The notes under the pieces: generated by a model
What the model was told of the DNA's origin: nothing
What the model saw: only the letters and a program-made list of their open reading frames with translations
Databases searched by the model: none
From: a candidate division TA06 bacterium DG_78
GTDB lineage: Bacteria; Hydrothermota; Tepidihabitantia; SM23-42
Assembly (NCBI GenBank): GCA_001303225.1
Contig: LJNI01000063.1
Location: 1 to 12,119 of the forward strand
DNA length: 12,119 bases
Direction: 5' to 3'
Part shown: positions 1-7,055 of the stretch, one piece after another
How positions within the stretch are numbered: position 1 is the first letter of the stretch
Layout: each line of letters begins with the position of its first letter
Program-made: the position numbers and the translations under genes

Positions 1-463
1 TCCTCATCTCAAATTCTAATCGATCATCATACACGCCTACTGCACGGTACCATACCCCCTCCCATGAATCATCTAAAGTACGACCATCATCAAATACCCA
101 ACCGTCCCAAAATAAACCACTCGCAAAAACTAAAAAGTAATACCCTGTAGTTTTACTGCCGAAAGGATCGATACTGACCCTAACATAGTCTTCATCACGT
201 GTAAAGCAAGCAGTTGGCTTATGTTTTTGTGCGTAACAGCGGAATGCAAAATATAAATTCTCATTATCTTGCAACACGTAAACCACGGTCTTCTCAGTAG
301 GCGCGTTCCTCTCATATGGTCTACGCTGCACAAAATTATTTGCTGAATCTGCCTGCAGCCACATCTCCTCAATTATTCCATCAATCATAGGTGGTTCTTC
401 AGTAAAACGAACGTCGAGAGTTTTTTCATGAGACAGGAACAAAAATAGTAATACTATTCCCAC
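1..463 (-). CDS. CBM9-like/DUF5916-type secreted protein, N-terminal part, cut by window edge
   Basis: About 154 residues are visible before the window edge. The reading frame opens at a GTG (461-463), 5 nt after a perfect AGGAGG (469-474). An in-frame stop (485-487, the end of the upstream regulator) excludes a longer start. After a short hydrophobic stretch (GIVLLFLFLS, weak signal peptide with no basic N-region) comes a family-9 carbohydrate-binding-like fold. Its marks are PPMIDGIIEEMW, NFVQRRPYERNAPTEKT, YVLQDNENLYFAFRCYA, the DEDYVRVSIDPFGSKTTGYY block and DDSWEGVWY. In DUF5916-type proteins this domain is followed by a large C-terminal outer-membrane barrel, which would lie outside the window. 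The gene is probably cotranscribed with the TetR gene 21 nt upstream. The domain call rests on remembered family motifs and the function is unknown. The ligand need not be a sugar. Confidence 0.8.
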   Translation of the reverse strand, partial: MGIVLLFLFLSHEKTLDVRFTEEPPMIDGIIEEMWLQADSANNFVQRRPYERNAPTEKTVVYVLQDNENLYFAFRCYAQKHKPTACFTRDEDYVRVSIDPFGSKTTGYYFLVFASGLFWDGWVFDDGRTLDDSWEGVWYRAVGVYDDRLEFEMR

Positions 464-484
464 GTAATCCTCCTCTCTTTTTAG

Positions 485-1168
485 CTACTTTTCATTACTT
501 TGTAACTGATGAGAAATGCCCCTCACGCCATGTATATAAAATTTCGTGAGCAGTTCTGCAAACTGTTCATAAAAATGATCATCATATTTCATCTCTGCAT
601 CGTGTTCCAGATAATTCTTCATTACGTGTGATGTACCAGCTCTCTGCACAATATGTTCCCAGGTATATCTGCAACGAAAATGTTCAGTGATGATTGTGGT
701 GAGGAGACCCCGAATAAAATTCATTTGAATAGGATCGTCAGTATTCAAACCGAATTCTCGAAAATAGGGAGTAGTCATTGTACGTTCTTCTGCCACCCAT
801 CGACATTTTATCTCCAACACCGCAGGGATATCTACCGGTATTGTATTAAAAGACACCATGGCAATTTCTGTATTTTCTCTGAAAAATGCAATGAGATTTT
901 TGATTATGCGTTGAACACACTCTTCACGTAGAGTAGCCTCACCACCACAATCATGAATTGCACGATAGTATTTGTCATAGCATTCATCAATTATTGCCTT
1001 GAGAATACCTACTTTTTCACCAAAGTAATAGTTGATCATTGAAATATTAACGTGTGCAGTCTTTGCAATTTCCCTGATACCCACAGCAGAAAAGCCTTTC
1101 CGGGCAAAGAGCGAGACAGCTGCGTCAAATATCCTCTGTTTTGAATCTTTCTTCTGTTCTTCAGCCAT
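485..1168 (-). CDS. TetR/AcrR-family transcriptional regulator
   Basis: A 227-residue protein of normal TetR length. The N-terminal DNA-binding domain is clear: RIFDAAVSLFARKGFSAV (residues about 12-29), then the helix-turn-helix IREIAKTAHVNISMINYYF (about 31-49) and GEKVGILKAII. Residues from about 60 on are helical and less conserved, as expected for a ligand-binding and dimerisation domain; the inducer cannot be read. The start ATG follows GAGGAAA at 5 nt spacing. A 20-bp imperfect dyad at 1179-1198, just before the ribosome site, is a likely autoregulatory operator. The next gene downstream (CBM9/DUF5916-like, 21 nt away) is the obvious cotranscribed target. An intrinsic terminator at 1245-1276 separates this pair from the exporter operon upstream, so this regulator probably does not belong to that system. 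Confidence 0.92.
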   Translation of the reverse strand: MAEEQKKDSKQRIFDAAVSLFARKGFSAVGIREIAKTAHVNISMINYYFGEKVGILKAIIDECYDKYYRAIHDCGGEATLREECVQRIIKNLIAFFRENTEIAMVSFNTIPVDIPAVLEIKCRWVAEERTMTTPYFREFGLNTDDPIQMNFIRGLLTTIITEHFRCRYTWEHIVQRAGTSHVMKNYLEHDAEMKYDDHFYEQFAELLTKFYIHGVRGISHQLQSNEK

Positions 1169-1178
1169 TCAGGTTTCC

Positions 1179-1198
1179 TCAATCAAACGTTTGTTCGA
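1179..1198. promoter_or_regulatory. candidate TetR operator, 20-bp imperfect dyad
   Basis: TCAATCAAACGTTTGTTCGA has a perfect 10-bp core (CAAACGTTTG, 1184-1193); counting the flanks, 8 of 10 pairs match. It sits 10 nt before the start of the TetR gene at 485-1168, where TetR proteins usually bind for autoregulation. No convincing -35/-10 pair was found next to it. Assignment to this regulator is inference. Confidence 0.45.
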
Positions 1199-1244
1199 GG
1201 TAATAGTAATTATTTTCCTCACAAAATCCTTACAAATAGTTCAC

Positions 1245-1276
1245 AAAAAAAGGGGTTCGTGTACACAGAACCCCTT
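1245..1276 (-). terminator. intrinsic terminator of the exporter operon
   Basis: Read on the minus strand, a perfect 9-bp stem (AAGGGGTTC/GAACCCCTT, 1250-1258 with 1268-1276) with a 9-nt loop is followed by a 7-T tract (1245-1251). It lies 26 nt after the stop of the RND/MMPL gene and before the next TetR gene, so it ends the exporter transcript. Confidence 0.93.
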
Positions 1277-1302
1277 ACTATCAAATCTTACAGTAACGAC
1301 GC

Positions 1303-3993
1303 TTATTTTTTGTTCTTCTGTTGGCCAAGACTAACGATTGCCGGAAGGAATAGTACTGTAGTCACAAAACACGCTGCTACACCAATCGAAAGAAGCGCTC
1401 CGAGGTCTGCCCAACCGCGATACGTACCGAGCATGAGCGAACCGAATCCTGCCATTGTTGTGAGCGATGTCAGTAAAATCGCCTTACCCGTGGTTCTCAA
1501 TACAATTGGTGCCATACCAAAACCTTCAAATTTGTAGCGATGGAGTAAATGTACACCATCATCAATTCCAATTCCAATGATCATAGGGAGACCTATGACA
1601 TTAATAAAATTTAACATCATACCGAAGGTTTTTAAAATACCAACCATCCAGATACCACCAGCGACAAGAGGAATCATACCCAGGAGTGCCATGAATGGAC
1701 TCCGGAAATCAAACCAGAGCAATAGAAAAACAACAAAAAGCGTAAGAATTGACGCCCACAGTCCATCCCTGGCTATATAGTCAATCAGACGCATAAATAG
1801 TGGCGGATTGCCCGTCACCTTCGGACTGACTAATTCCACCTGTTTGTTAAAACGCCGCATTGCAGTAAATTCCCAAATCATTTCGCGGGGATAGATAGTA
1901 ATCAGATATTTATCACCAGCGTCATTAATATAGCGTTCTTTGATGTGTTCAGGCAGTGTCTTTAGTGTAATGAGTTCAGGATTTGTCATATCGTGTAATT
2001 TCCTTCTCAGATCTGGCATGTAGTATCGTTGGAACAAATTTAATGCCTGAACTGCCTGTTTCGGATCTTGTTTTATCTTTTCAATCAGTTCAAGGATATA
2101 ACTGCCTGAAATCTCTGCTTCTGGATCACCGATAATAGACCGACACTTCTCGTCGACCTTATCTTGGCCACCGATAAATGCAAGCTGTGAAAGCTCGTAG
2201 ATGTTCATATCCAGACGTTCTAACTCGGCAATAAATGTATCGATATCCTTTTGAGAAATTGGCACCTCTCGTGTATTGAGCACGGATTTTCTAATGTCTT
2301 CAACATATGGTCGACGTTTCAACTGAAGTTCCTTGGGTGGCAGAAAATCGCCGATATGCTCGACCATACTGAACGCAGGCATCTCTTTCGCCTTGTCGGC
2401 AAGTTCGTATGATTCCTCAATTGAGTTTGCTGTTACCATAGCAAAATCTGTGCTCATGTCAAATGCTTCAATAATGGTATCCTGTAGTGCAACCGTCGTA
2501 AGACCTTTCGGTTCAATATTGTACATATTATAATCAAACTTCACATTCATAGCTTGATACAAAAAGAATGCAGTAAGGACAATCGCAATGCCAAGGTACA
2601 GAACTGGTCGGCGCATAACAAGACTGCCAAAGTGTTCAAGTATTTTGAATTCGACATGTGGTTGTTTAAAAGGTTTACGACTCAGTCTGGTAATGAGTCG
2701 TTCTCGAGCGATGAGTATTGCGGGCAGCCCAAACATCGTTGTGAGCATTGCAGAGATAATACCGATCCCCAGTACAATACCCATTTCTTTGATACCCTGG
2801 GTTACTGAAATCGCTAAGGCGAAGAAGGCAGCGGCCGTGGTCAAGGCGCCCGTTATAATGCCTGGTCCAGAACGAATTAATGACTGCTCCATAGCAGAAA
2901 TTGCATCTTTGTCAATATTACGACGTTCACTATACGCTGAAATAATATGTATTGAATAATCAATACCCAGACCAATCAGAATAACCGCAAACATCGAGGT
3001 CATGAGATTGAGTCTGCCCAAAATAACGCCGATAAACCCGGCGGCGATAACTATTGCGATAACAAGATTTAGTCCGGCTAGTAATGGTGCACTCCACATG
3101 CGAAAGGTCAGGATGAACAATACCAATACGAGCACTAATGCCGCTATCGAACTAATTTTCATTGAGCTCATCGTGTGCTCCATCTCGTCTTTCTGCAACG
3201 GTATAATGCCAGTGAGCCCAGCTCTAATATCGGGGAAATCAGGAAGATTTTTGTCAATCACTGCCTGGAGTGCAATAGTTGATGCAACGTCTTTATCAAC
3301 ATCAATTGAAGAGAATGTGGGTTTTATCGAAATAAGCAGCACACGTTTATCATAGGACATAAAGTACGGATCGCCATAAAGTAATTGGTCCACTGCTGAT
3401 TCAGCACGTGCGCGGTCAGCATGTTCTGGGTCACTCAAGAACGCATCGATCGTTTGTAACCAATAGTAAAACCCATCGAGCGAGCGGACCGCCTCGTCCT
3501 CTTTCTCCTTGGTACTCAATGCCTCCTCATCAGCAATATACTCTTTTTCAAAATTATCATTTATGTTGATCATGAAAGGAATGAGGTTCAAATCTGCAAA
3601 CATATCTTTGGTCGTCTCCAAATCTTTTTCTTTTACAAGCATGAATCCATGTTGAGCAAAGAACTCTTTATCGAGTTTATAGTCGACTCGGTCAACGTAT
3701 TCAGTCAGTTCTTCAATTTGCGGCGCGATTCTATCGGCAAATGCCTTCATCTGTGTTTCATCACCCTGCACGACAATGTGAATGGTTTCAGCACTCTTAT
3801 ATTCTTTTAAGATCCTGTCGAACTCCTGAGCAACTGGGTCATGCATGGGTAAGAGATCTGACCAGCGCATTTCCATCTTCAATCTCGACGCAGAAAGTGC
3901 CGAGAGCACGGTTATAACAAACAGTATCCCAATCACCCACCACGGATGGGTCGCAGCAATACGTGCCCACTTTCGCAGTAATTTTTCTTTCAT
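1303..3993 (-). CDS. RND-superfamily exporter, MMPL/HAE3-like, 12 TM
   Basis: An 896-residue inner-membrane protein with the duplicated RND plan. TM1 is at about 17-36, a large periplasmic loop at 40-275, TM2-6 at about 278-427, TM7 at about 464-482, a second large loop at 485-735, and TM8-12 at about 742-890. Each half carries the family motif in its fourth helix: GLGIDYSIH (341-349, Asp345) and GIGIDDGVHLLHRY (807-820, Asp811/Asp812). These acidic residues fit proton coupling. Length and motifs place it with MMPL/HAE3-type exporters of lipids or hydrophobic compounds rather than with the longer AcrB type. The start ATG has GGGAGG 6 nt upstream. It is the last gene of the TetR - LolA-like - beta-barrel - exporter operon, but a 271-bp repeat-rich gap separates it from the barrel gene, so it may have separate control. 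The substrate is unknown. Confidence 0.93.
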   Translation of the reverse strand: MKEKLLRKWARIAATHPWWVIGILFVITVLSALSASRLKMEMRWSDLLPMHDPVAQEFDRILKEYKSAETIHIVVQGDETQMKAFADRIAPQIEELTEYVDRVDYKLDKEFFAQHGFMLVKEKDLETTKDMFADLNLIPFMININDNFEKEYIADEEALSTKEKEDEAVRSLDGFYYWLQTIDAFLSDPEHADRARAESAVDQLLYGDPYFMSYDKRVLLISIKPTFSSIDVDKDVASTIALQAVIDKNLPDFPDIRAGLTGIIPLQKDEMEHTMSSMKISSIAALVLVLVLFILTFRMWSAPLLAGLNLVIAIVIAAGFIGVILGRLNLMTSMFAVILIGLGIDYSIHIISAYSERRNIDKDAISAMEQSLIRSGPGIITGALTTAAAFFALAISVTQGIKEMGIVLGIGIISAMLTTMFGLPAILIARERLITRLSRKPFKQPHVEFKILEHFGSLVMRRPVLYLGIAIVLTAFFLYQAMNVKFDYNMYNIEPKGLTTVALQDTIIEAFDMSTDFAMVTANSIEESYELADKAKEMPAFSMVEHIGDFLPPKELQLKRRPYVEDIRKSVLNTREVPISQKDIDTFIAELERLDMNIYELSQLAFIGGQDKVDEKCRSIIGDPEAEISGSYILELIEKIKQDPKQAVQALNLFQRYYMPDLRRKLHDMTNPELITLKTLPEHIKERYINDAGDKYLITIYPREMIWEFTAMRRFNKQVELVSPKVTGNPPLFMRLIDYIARDGLWASILTLFVVFLLLWFDFRSPFMALLGMIPLVAGGIWMVGILKTFGMMLNFINVIGLPMIIGIGIDDGVHLLHRYKFEGFGMAPIVLRTTGKAILLTSLTTMAGFGSLMLGTYRGWADLGALLSIGVAACFVTTVLFLPAIVSLGQQKNKK

Positions 3994-4007
3994 GAAACCT
4001 CCCTTAG

Positions 4008-4042
4008 AAGAGAGCTCTGAAAAAATATTTCTTCGCTCTCTT
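4008..4042 (-). promoter_or_regulatory. hairpin directly before the exporter ribosome site
   Basis: Perfect 8-bp arms AAGAGAGC (4008-4015) and GCTCTCTT (4035-4042) enclose an AT-rich, nearly self-complementary centre (GAAAAAATATTTCTTC, 14 of 16 positions symmetric). In the minus-strand mRNA this long stem ends about 4 nt before the GGGAGG of the exporter gene. It could shield or present the ribosome site, or block exonucleases. No U tract follows, so a terminator is unlikely. Confidence 0.6.
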
Positions 4043-4101
4043 GATTACGGTGATTAAGGAATGATAACAGCGATTTTCCGCCATTAATAATCGCCGTAAT
4101 C
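4043..4101. repeat. inverted pair of GATTACGGTGATTA boxes
   Basis: GATTACGGTGATTA (4043-4056) and TAATCGCCGTAATC (4088-4101) are inverted copies matching at 13 of 14 positions; the one difference is compatible with a G-U pair in RNA. They are 31 nt apart and lie next to the hairpin at 4008-4042. The same box recurs three times at 4181-4237. They could act as RNA stem or as protein-binding sites. Confidence 0.6.
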
Positions 4102-4113
4102 CACGAATTTTTG

Positions 4114-4130
4114 CTAAATCTCAGATTTAG
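4114..4130. promoter_or_regulatory. 17-bp dyad CTAAATC-TCA-GATTTAG
   Basis: A perfect 7-bp inverted repeat with a 3-bp centre, inside the gap before the exporter gene. Its size fits a dimeric repressor site, but no factor can be assigned. It differs from both the GATTAC boxes around it and the GACCGAC operators of the operon promoter. Confidence 0.4.
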
Positions 4131-4180
4131 ACTACAAAATTCAGTGTCCCGATATTGTGAAGCAATGAGGGATCTCTGCT

Positions 4181-4237
4181 TTATCACTGTAATCTTTATT
4201 TCCATCACCGTAATCATTTTTTTCCATCACTGTAATC
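4181..4237. repeat. three tandem ATCACYGTAATC boxes, 21-22 bp period
   Basis: TATCACTGTAATC (4182-4194), CATCACCGTAATC (4203-4215) and CATCACTGTAATC (4225-4237) follow one another at 21 and 22 bp, about two helical turns, with AT-rich spacers. Each box is an imperfect dyad (ATYAC-N-GTRAT on the other strand). With the pair at 4043-4101 this makes five copies in 195 bp. The phasing suggests cooperative binding by one protein on one DNA face. The factor is unknown. Confidence 0.65.
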
Positions 4238-4240
4238 GAA

Positions 4241-4263
4241 GACTTCTGTTTTCTCCAGAAGTC
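4241..4263 (-). terminator. hairpin after the beta-barrel gene, weak or partial terminator
   Basis: A perfect 8-bp stem (GACTTCTG, 4241-4248, with CAGAAGTC, 4256-4263) with a 7-nt loop starts right after the stop codon of the barrel gene (4265-4267). No U tract follows on the minus strand. It may be a partial terminator, an mRNA-stabilising or processing hairpin that lowers exporter expression relative to the barrel. Confidence 0.45.
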
Positions 4264-4264
4264 T

Positions 4265-5434
4265 CTAGAAGTAAATCTGGGCGCGCATCAACCCACCATT
4301 GCCCAGTGAACTACTGAAAACCTTACCTTCTTCACCTATATAGAGATTGAACATGAGTGTAAGTTCGACATTCTCAAAAATACTGTAATATACCATTGGC
4401 ACGAGCGCAATACTCTGATCCGAGATACTGAATATGGCTGACGTCCCGACCATAATGAAATCGGTTAACGGGTATTGGATGAGACCGTATACCTGGTCTT
4501 GCGAAATGGTCTTGGTTTCTCCCGTAAAGAACTGCATCCAGTCATTAAGGTCATATTCTGGATAATCGGATTCCCCTGAGGAATTATGATGATATTCGAA
4601 CATAGTATAGAGACCACCTTCAAATGTATAATCAGTGCCAATTAAGAATTCAAAAAAATTATCATCGTCATCGTCCATGAAATTGTAGCATCCTTCTCCC
4701 CAAACACCAAAGCCCAATATCTCGCCGACAAAATCTGCGCCCAAAAGTCTTCTCCGTTGTTGGGTTTGTATAAAAGTGTAGAAATCTGTCGTGGTGTGTT
4801 GGAATTCATATCCTAAAACAGAAATATCAAAATGGCCTAAACCTGTTTTCAGGCGAACCAACTTGCCAGAATTTTGCCAATCCCATTCGACTGGTGTGTA
4901 CATGAGCATTATACCAAATCTGTCAGCCAGATAAGCGTCAAGGCGGATTGCATTATGTCCTGGCTGTTCATAGGTCGGGTCGAGCGCATCCTTGGTATTG
5001 AATACATCTGTGGGATTCGAGAAATAGCCAGTGCCCAAGGATATTTGCTGTTTGCCGACTGTCAGTGCAAACCGGTAATTTGCAAGGCGTGCATATACAT
5101 TATCAAGATAGAAACTGTCTCCATAGGTGATTTGAAATAATGCTCGCTGGTCAAGAGGAATTGGAGACGTTATCTGGTCGGGCAAGAAGTCGAGAATGTT
5201 CCAGTTTGTCGCACCAAAATAGAGCAGGTATATCACATCTGCACCAAATTCGACATTATTGACAATCGTGCTCTTAAGATCAACGCGTAACTTATTAGAC
5301 TGAAATTGATAGTAATTCTCATCGGTGTATATGCCTGTGTATTGAGGTTCAAAATATCCATAGATGTCCACCTCGGCATATAGGCATATACACAACACCA
5401 GACTGATTAAGGCGGTAAAATATATTCTCTTCAT
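4265..5434 (-). CDS. outer-membrane beta-barrel protein of the exporter operon
   Basis: A 389-residue protein with a standard signal peptide (MKRIYF then a hydrophobic core to LYA at about residue 20). The mature part is rich in alternating, aromatic strand-like segments (DIYGYFEPQYTGIY, NKLRVDLKSTI, VEFGADVIYLLYFG, LGHFDISVLGYEF, VELTLMFNLYIG) and ends in QIYF. A terminal Phe is typical of BAM-inserted barrels. A GKQQISLGTGYFSNPTDVFN segment (about 128-147) recalls DUF1302-like porins found beside RND exporters; this resemblance is remembered, not computed. An acidic run MDDDDDNFFEF (about 253) probably lies in a loop. Its start overlaps the LolA-like gene by 4 nt (ATGA), a sign of translational coupling. 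It probably provides the outer-membrane step for cargo moved by the exporter. Confidence 0.82.
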   Translation of the reverse strand: MKRIYFTALISLVLCICLYAEVDIYGYFEPQYTGIYTDENYYQFQSNKLRVDLKSTIVNNVEFGADVIYLLYFGATNWNILDFLPDQITSPIPLDQRALFQITYGDSFYLDNVYARLANYRFALTVGKQQISLGTGYFSNPTDVFNTKDALDPTYEQPGHNAIRLDAYLADRFGIMLMYTPVEWDWQNSGKLVRLKTGLGHFDISVLGYEFQHTTTDFYTFIQTQQRRRLLGADFVGEILGFGVWGEGCYNFMDDDDDNFFEFLIGTDYTFEGGLYTMFEYHHNSSGESDYPEYDLNDWMQFFTGETKTISQDQVYGLIQYPLTDFIMVGTSAIFSISDQSIALVPMVYYSIFENVELTLMFNLYIGEEGKVFSSSLGNGGLMRAQIYF

Positions 5435-6267
5435 TTTTGCATCCCCATTTCTGTAAAGAGATCATCGGGTAAATCAACCTCATAGGTTATATCAGTAATT
5501 TCCATGCTCGTGTGTGTGGCATCGAGCTTATTATACATAACCACTTTCATAGGCGTATAAATTCCATCGATGAGTTGGATCTCACTCAGTATGAGCTGCT
5601 TTTCCCAGAGCTCAGGGTCATCATCATGATAATAGTCGATCATGAGTGGTACAAGATATTCTTTATCTACCCACACAACCAGTCGCGAGTAGCCAGCAGA
5701 GCTCTCAGGTTTTCGTGTCAACTCAAGCTTGTAACACGCGCGCCCTTCTTTCTTTTCATCGTTAAGTCGAACAGAATTATATTCTTCGATAAATTCGTTT
5801 GAAGCTCCCATGTCCTCGTATGAAAAATCACTTCCTTCAAGTTTCTGTTTTTTGGCATGCGTCGCAAGTTTTCGAACACGTTTCGTCTTTGGGAAAAATG
5901 TCCATATGTCATTTGCATCATTGAGCATGAGTATCGTCTGTCCCTTGACACGAGAAGGATACAGGTATTTCATCAAACTTTTGTCTCCTTTATCTTTGGA
6001 AAACGTTTCATATTCAAAGGTGCGCTCTTCACCAGACGTGGTGACAATTGTCATCTTCATCGTGCCTTGTGATTGTTTAGGATTCATCGTTTCGGTCATC
6101 GTCTGAATAATCTCCTCGGCTGTCATCTCGGTCTGTCCACACATGGGAATAGCAATGACGAAAAATAGTGCACTACATGAAATTATTTTACTCACGATTC
6201 CACCGCAACAGTTACCCCAAATGACTAAAGGCTTTTGATTCACTTGTTTATGTTTTATTATTTTCAT
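5431..6267 (-). CDS. LolA-like outer-membrane lipoprotein-sorting family protein
   Basis: A 278-residue periplasmic protein matching the LolA-like family (PF17131 / COG2834 type) in motif pattern. It has AEEIIQTMTETMNPKQSQGTM (from residue 50), the central block KGQTILMLNDANDIWTFFPK (108-127), VRKLATHAKKQKLEGSDFSY (131-150), then YKLELTRKP and VVWVDKEYLVPL. The fold is an open half-barrel that binds lipid or acyl chains in the periplasm. Two starts are possible. The ATG at 6267 has a strong GGGAGG but gives a long, polar signal region and overlaps the regulator gene by 20 nt. An internal GTG at 6195 gives a tidier signal peptide (SKIISCSALFFVIAIPMCG) but only weak GGTGG. It overlaps the barrel gene by 4 nt. 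It may carry a hydrophobic cargo between the exporter and the outer-membrane barrel. Confidence 0.87.
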   Translation of the reverse strand: MKIIKHKQVNQKPLVIWGNCCGGIVSKIISCSALFFVIAIPMCGQTEMTAEEIIQTMTETMNPKQSQGTMKMTIVTTSGEERTFEYETFSKDKGDKSLMKYLYPSRVKGQTILMLNDANDIWTFFPKTKRVRKLATHAKKQKLEGSDFSYEDMGASNEFIEEYNSVRLNDEKKEGRACYKLELTRKPESSAGYSRLVVWVDKEYLVPLMIDYYHDDDPELWEKQLILSEIQLIDGIYTPMKVVMYNKLDATHTSMEITDITYEVDLPDDLFTEMGMQK

Positions 6268-6976
6268 TGCTCTTATCCTCCCGTAACTTTTGATAAAACA
6301 ATGTCACAATATCTCCGTAATCTTTCGGAGCATATATCTGCAGAGAACCTGTAGGAGCACCCAGTATACGTTCCATTGCATTCTGATAAAGTTTCATCTT
6401 TGTTTCTATCGTCTCCACTATATAGTGTGGCTCTGCGTCTTTCTTAATGAGTAATCTACATACTGTCTCATTTAAAACGCTCCCCACCTGCATCAGCAGT
6501 TCTCCAACATCTTCAGGAAATTGTGTATTGAATATTCTCTCCTCGACTCCCTGTTTGATGATGCTTGAAAACAAGTGTGCATTTTTTTCGACCATTCTTC
6601 TGTACATCTTAACCCTGATGATCGTATTTTCATCTTTGAACATTACCTTAAGCATCACCAAGAAAACATCGAGTTTCTGCATTTTCATAATAGTAGCTGT
6701 CCTAAAAAATGCATTAAACTTATCGATCGCATTTCGGTCAGAATCTACGATCTGCGTTAAAGCTGCTGAAATTTCACTCGTTGTTCGGTCTACTAATTGG
6801 TCAAGCATATCAATTTTTGATGTAAAGTAATGGTAGAATGTCCCCTTGGCAATGCCGAGCTCATCAATAATGTCCTGAATTGAAGTCTGTTCATACCCCT
6901 TTTGGAAGAAGAACTTTCGGGCTGCATCAAGAATTTCATTCTTTCGAATTTCAGGCTTTTTCACTTCTCTGGTCAT
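6248..6976 (-). CDS. TetR/AcrR-family regulator heading the exporter operon
   Basis: A 242-residue regulator with a textbook TetR head: RKNEILDAARKFFFQKGYEQ (about 11-30), then TSIQDIIDELGIAKGTFYHYF (31-51), the helix-turn-helix, then SKIDMLDQLVDR. The rest is helical (KMQKLDVFLVMLKVMFKDEN, IETKMKLYQNAMERIL) and would form the dimerisation and ligand pocket; the ligand is not readable. The ATG follows GGGAGG at 8 nt spacing. It is the first gene after a consensus promoter covered by two GACCGAC-type palindromes (6992-7008, 7017-7055), so autoregulation of the whole operon is very likely. It shares 20 nt with the LolA-like gene. By family precedent, a hydrophobic ligand would lift repression and raise exporter synthesis. 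Confidence 0.93.
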   Translation of the reverse strand: MTREVKKPEIRKNEILDAARKFFFQKGYEQTSIQDIIDELGIAKGTFYHYFTSKIDMLDQLVDRTTSEISAALTQIVDSDRNAIDKFNAFFRTATIMKMQKLDVFLVMLKVMFKDENTIIRVKMYRRMVEKNAHLFSSIIKQGVEERIFNTQFPEDVGELLMQVGSVLNETVCRLLIKKDAEPHYIVETIETKMKLYQNAMERILGAPTGSLQIYAPKDYGDIVTLFYQKLREDKSNENNKT

Positions 6977-6991
6977 TTTATCTACCTCCCT

Positions 6992-7008
6992 TGACCGACC
7001 GTCGGTCA
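6992..7008. promoter_or_regulatory. operator O2, 17-bp palindrome TGACCGAC-C-GTCGGTCA
   Basis: Perfect 8-bp arms with a single central base, 1 nt upstream of the GGGAGG of the TetR gene and inside its leader. The core GACCGAC-N-GTCGGTC is identical to that of the promoter palindrome at 7017-7055, with centres 36 bp apart. In RNA it would also fold into a stem beside the ribosome site. Probably bound by the adjacent TetR protein. Confidence 0.8.
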
Positions 7009-7016
7009 GTAGTCAT

Positions 7017-7055
7017 TATAATATAATAGACCGACGGTCGGTCTATTATATTATA
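7017..7055. promoter_or_regulatory. operator O1, 39-bp perfect palindrome over the start site
   Basis: Nineteen-base arms match perfectly around a single central base (7036). The inner part is AGACCGAC-G-GTCGGTCT, the same core as the site at 6992-7008; the outer part is AT-rich and contains the promoter's own -10 box (TATAAT, 7050-7055). Binding here would cover the -10 element and start point, the classic TetR repression geometry. A mirrored TATAAT lies at 7017-7022 on the plus strand without a matching -35. Confidence 0.88.

Noticed and set aside
464..487. Amber read-through joining the TetR gene with the CBM9-like gene (same frame, TAG at 485-487)
   Set aside because: The TetR protein ends at a normal length, and a perfect AGGAGG with proper spacing serves a separate GTG start, so ordinary operon structure explains it.
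2588..3355. Long plus-strand open frames opposite the exporter gene (also 653-931, 6447-6830 and similar)
   Set aside because: They lie antisense to strongly supported proteins, have no family motifs or ribosome sites, and read like mirror images of hydrophobic coding sequence.
4181..4237. Short tandem repeats considered as a CRISPR array
   Set aside because: Repeats are 13 bp with spacers of 8-9 bp that are AT-rich and alike, far from CRISPR dimensions, and no cas genes are present.
3990..4317. Open frames in the gap between the exporter and barrel genes, on both strands
   Set aside because: They run through the box and hairpin repeats, lack ribosome sites, and the translated peptides show no protein-like pattern.
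7017..7022. Plus-strand TATAAT within the palindrome, considered as a divergent promoter
   Set aside because: No -35 lies at the right distance on the plus strand and the plus strand ahead carries no gene; it is explained by palindromic symmetry.
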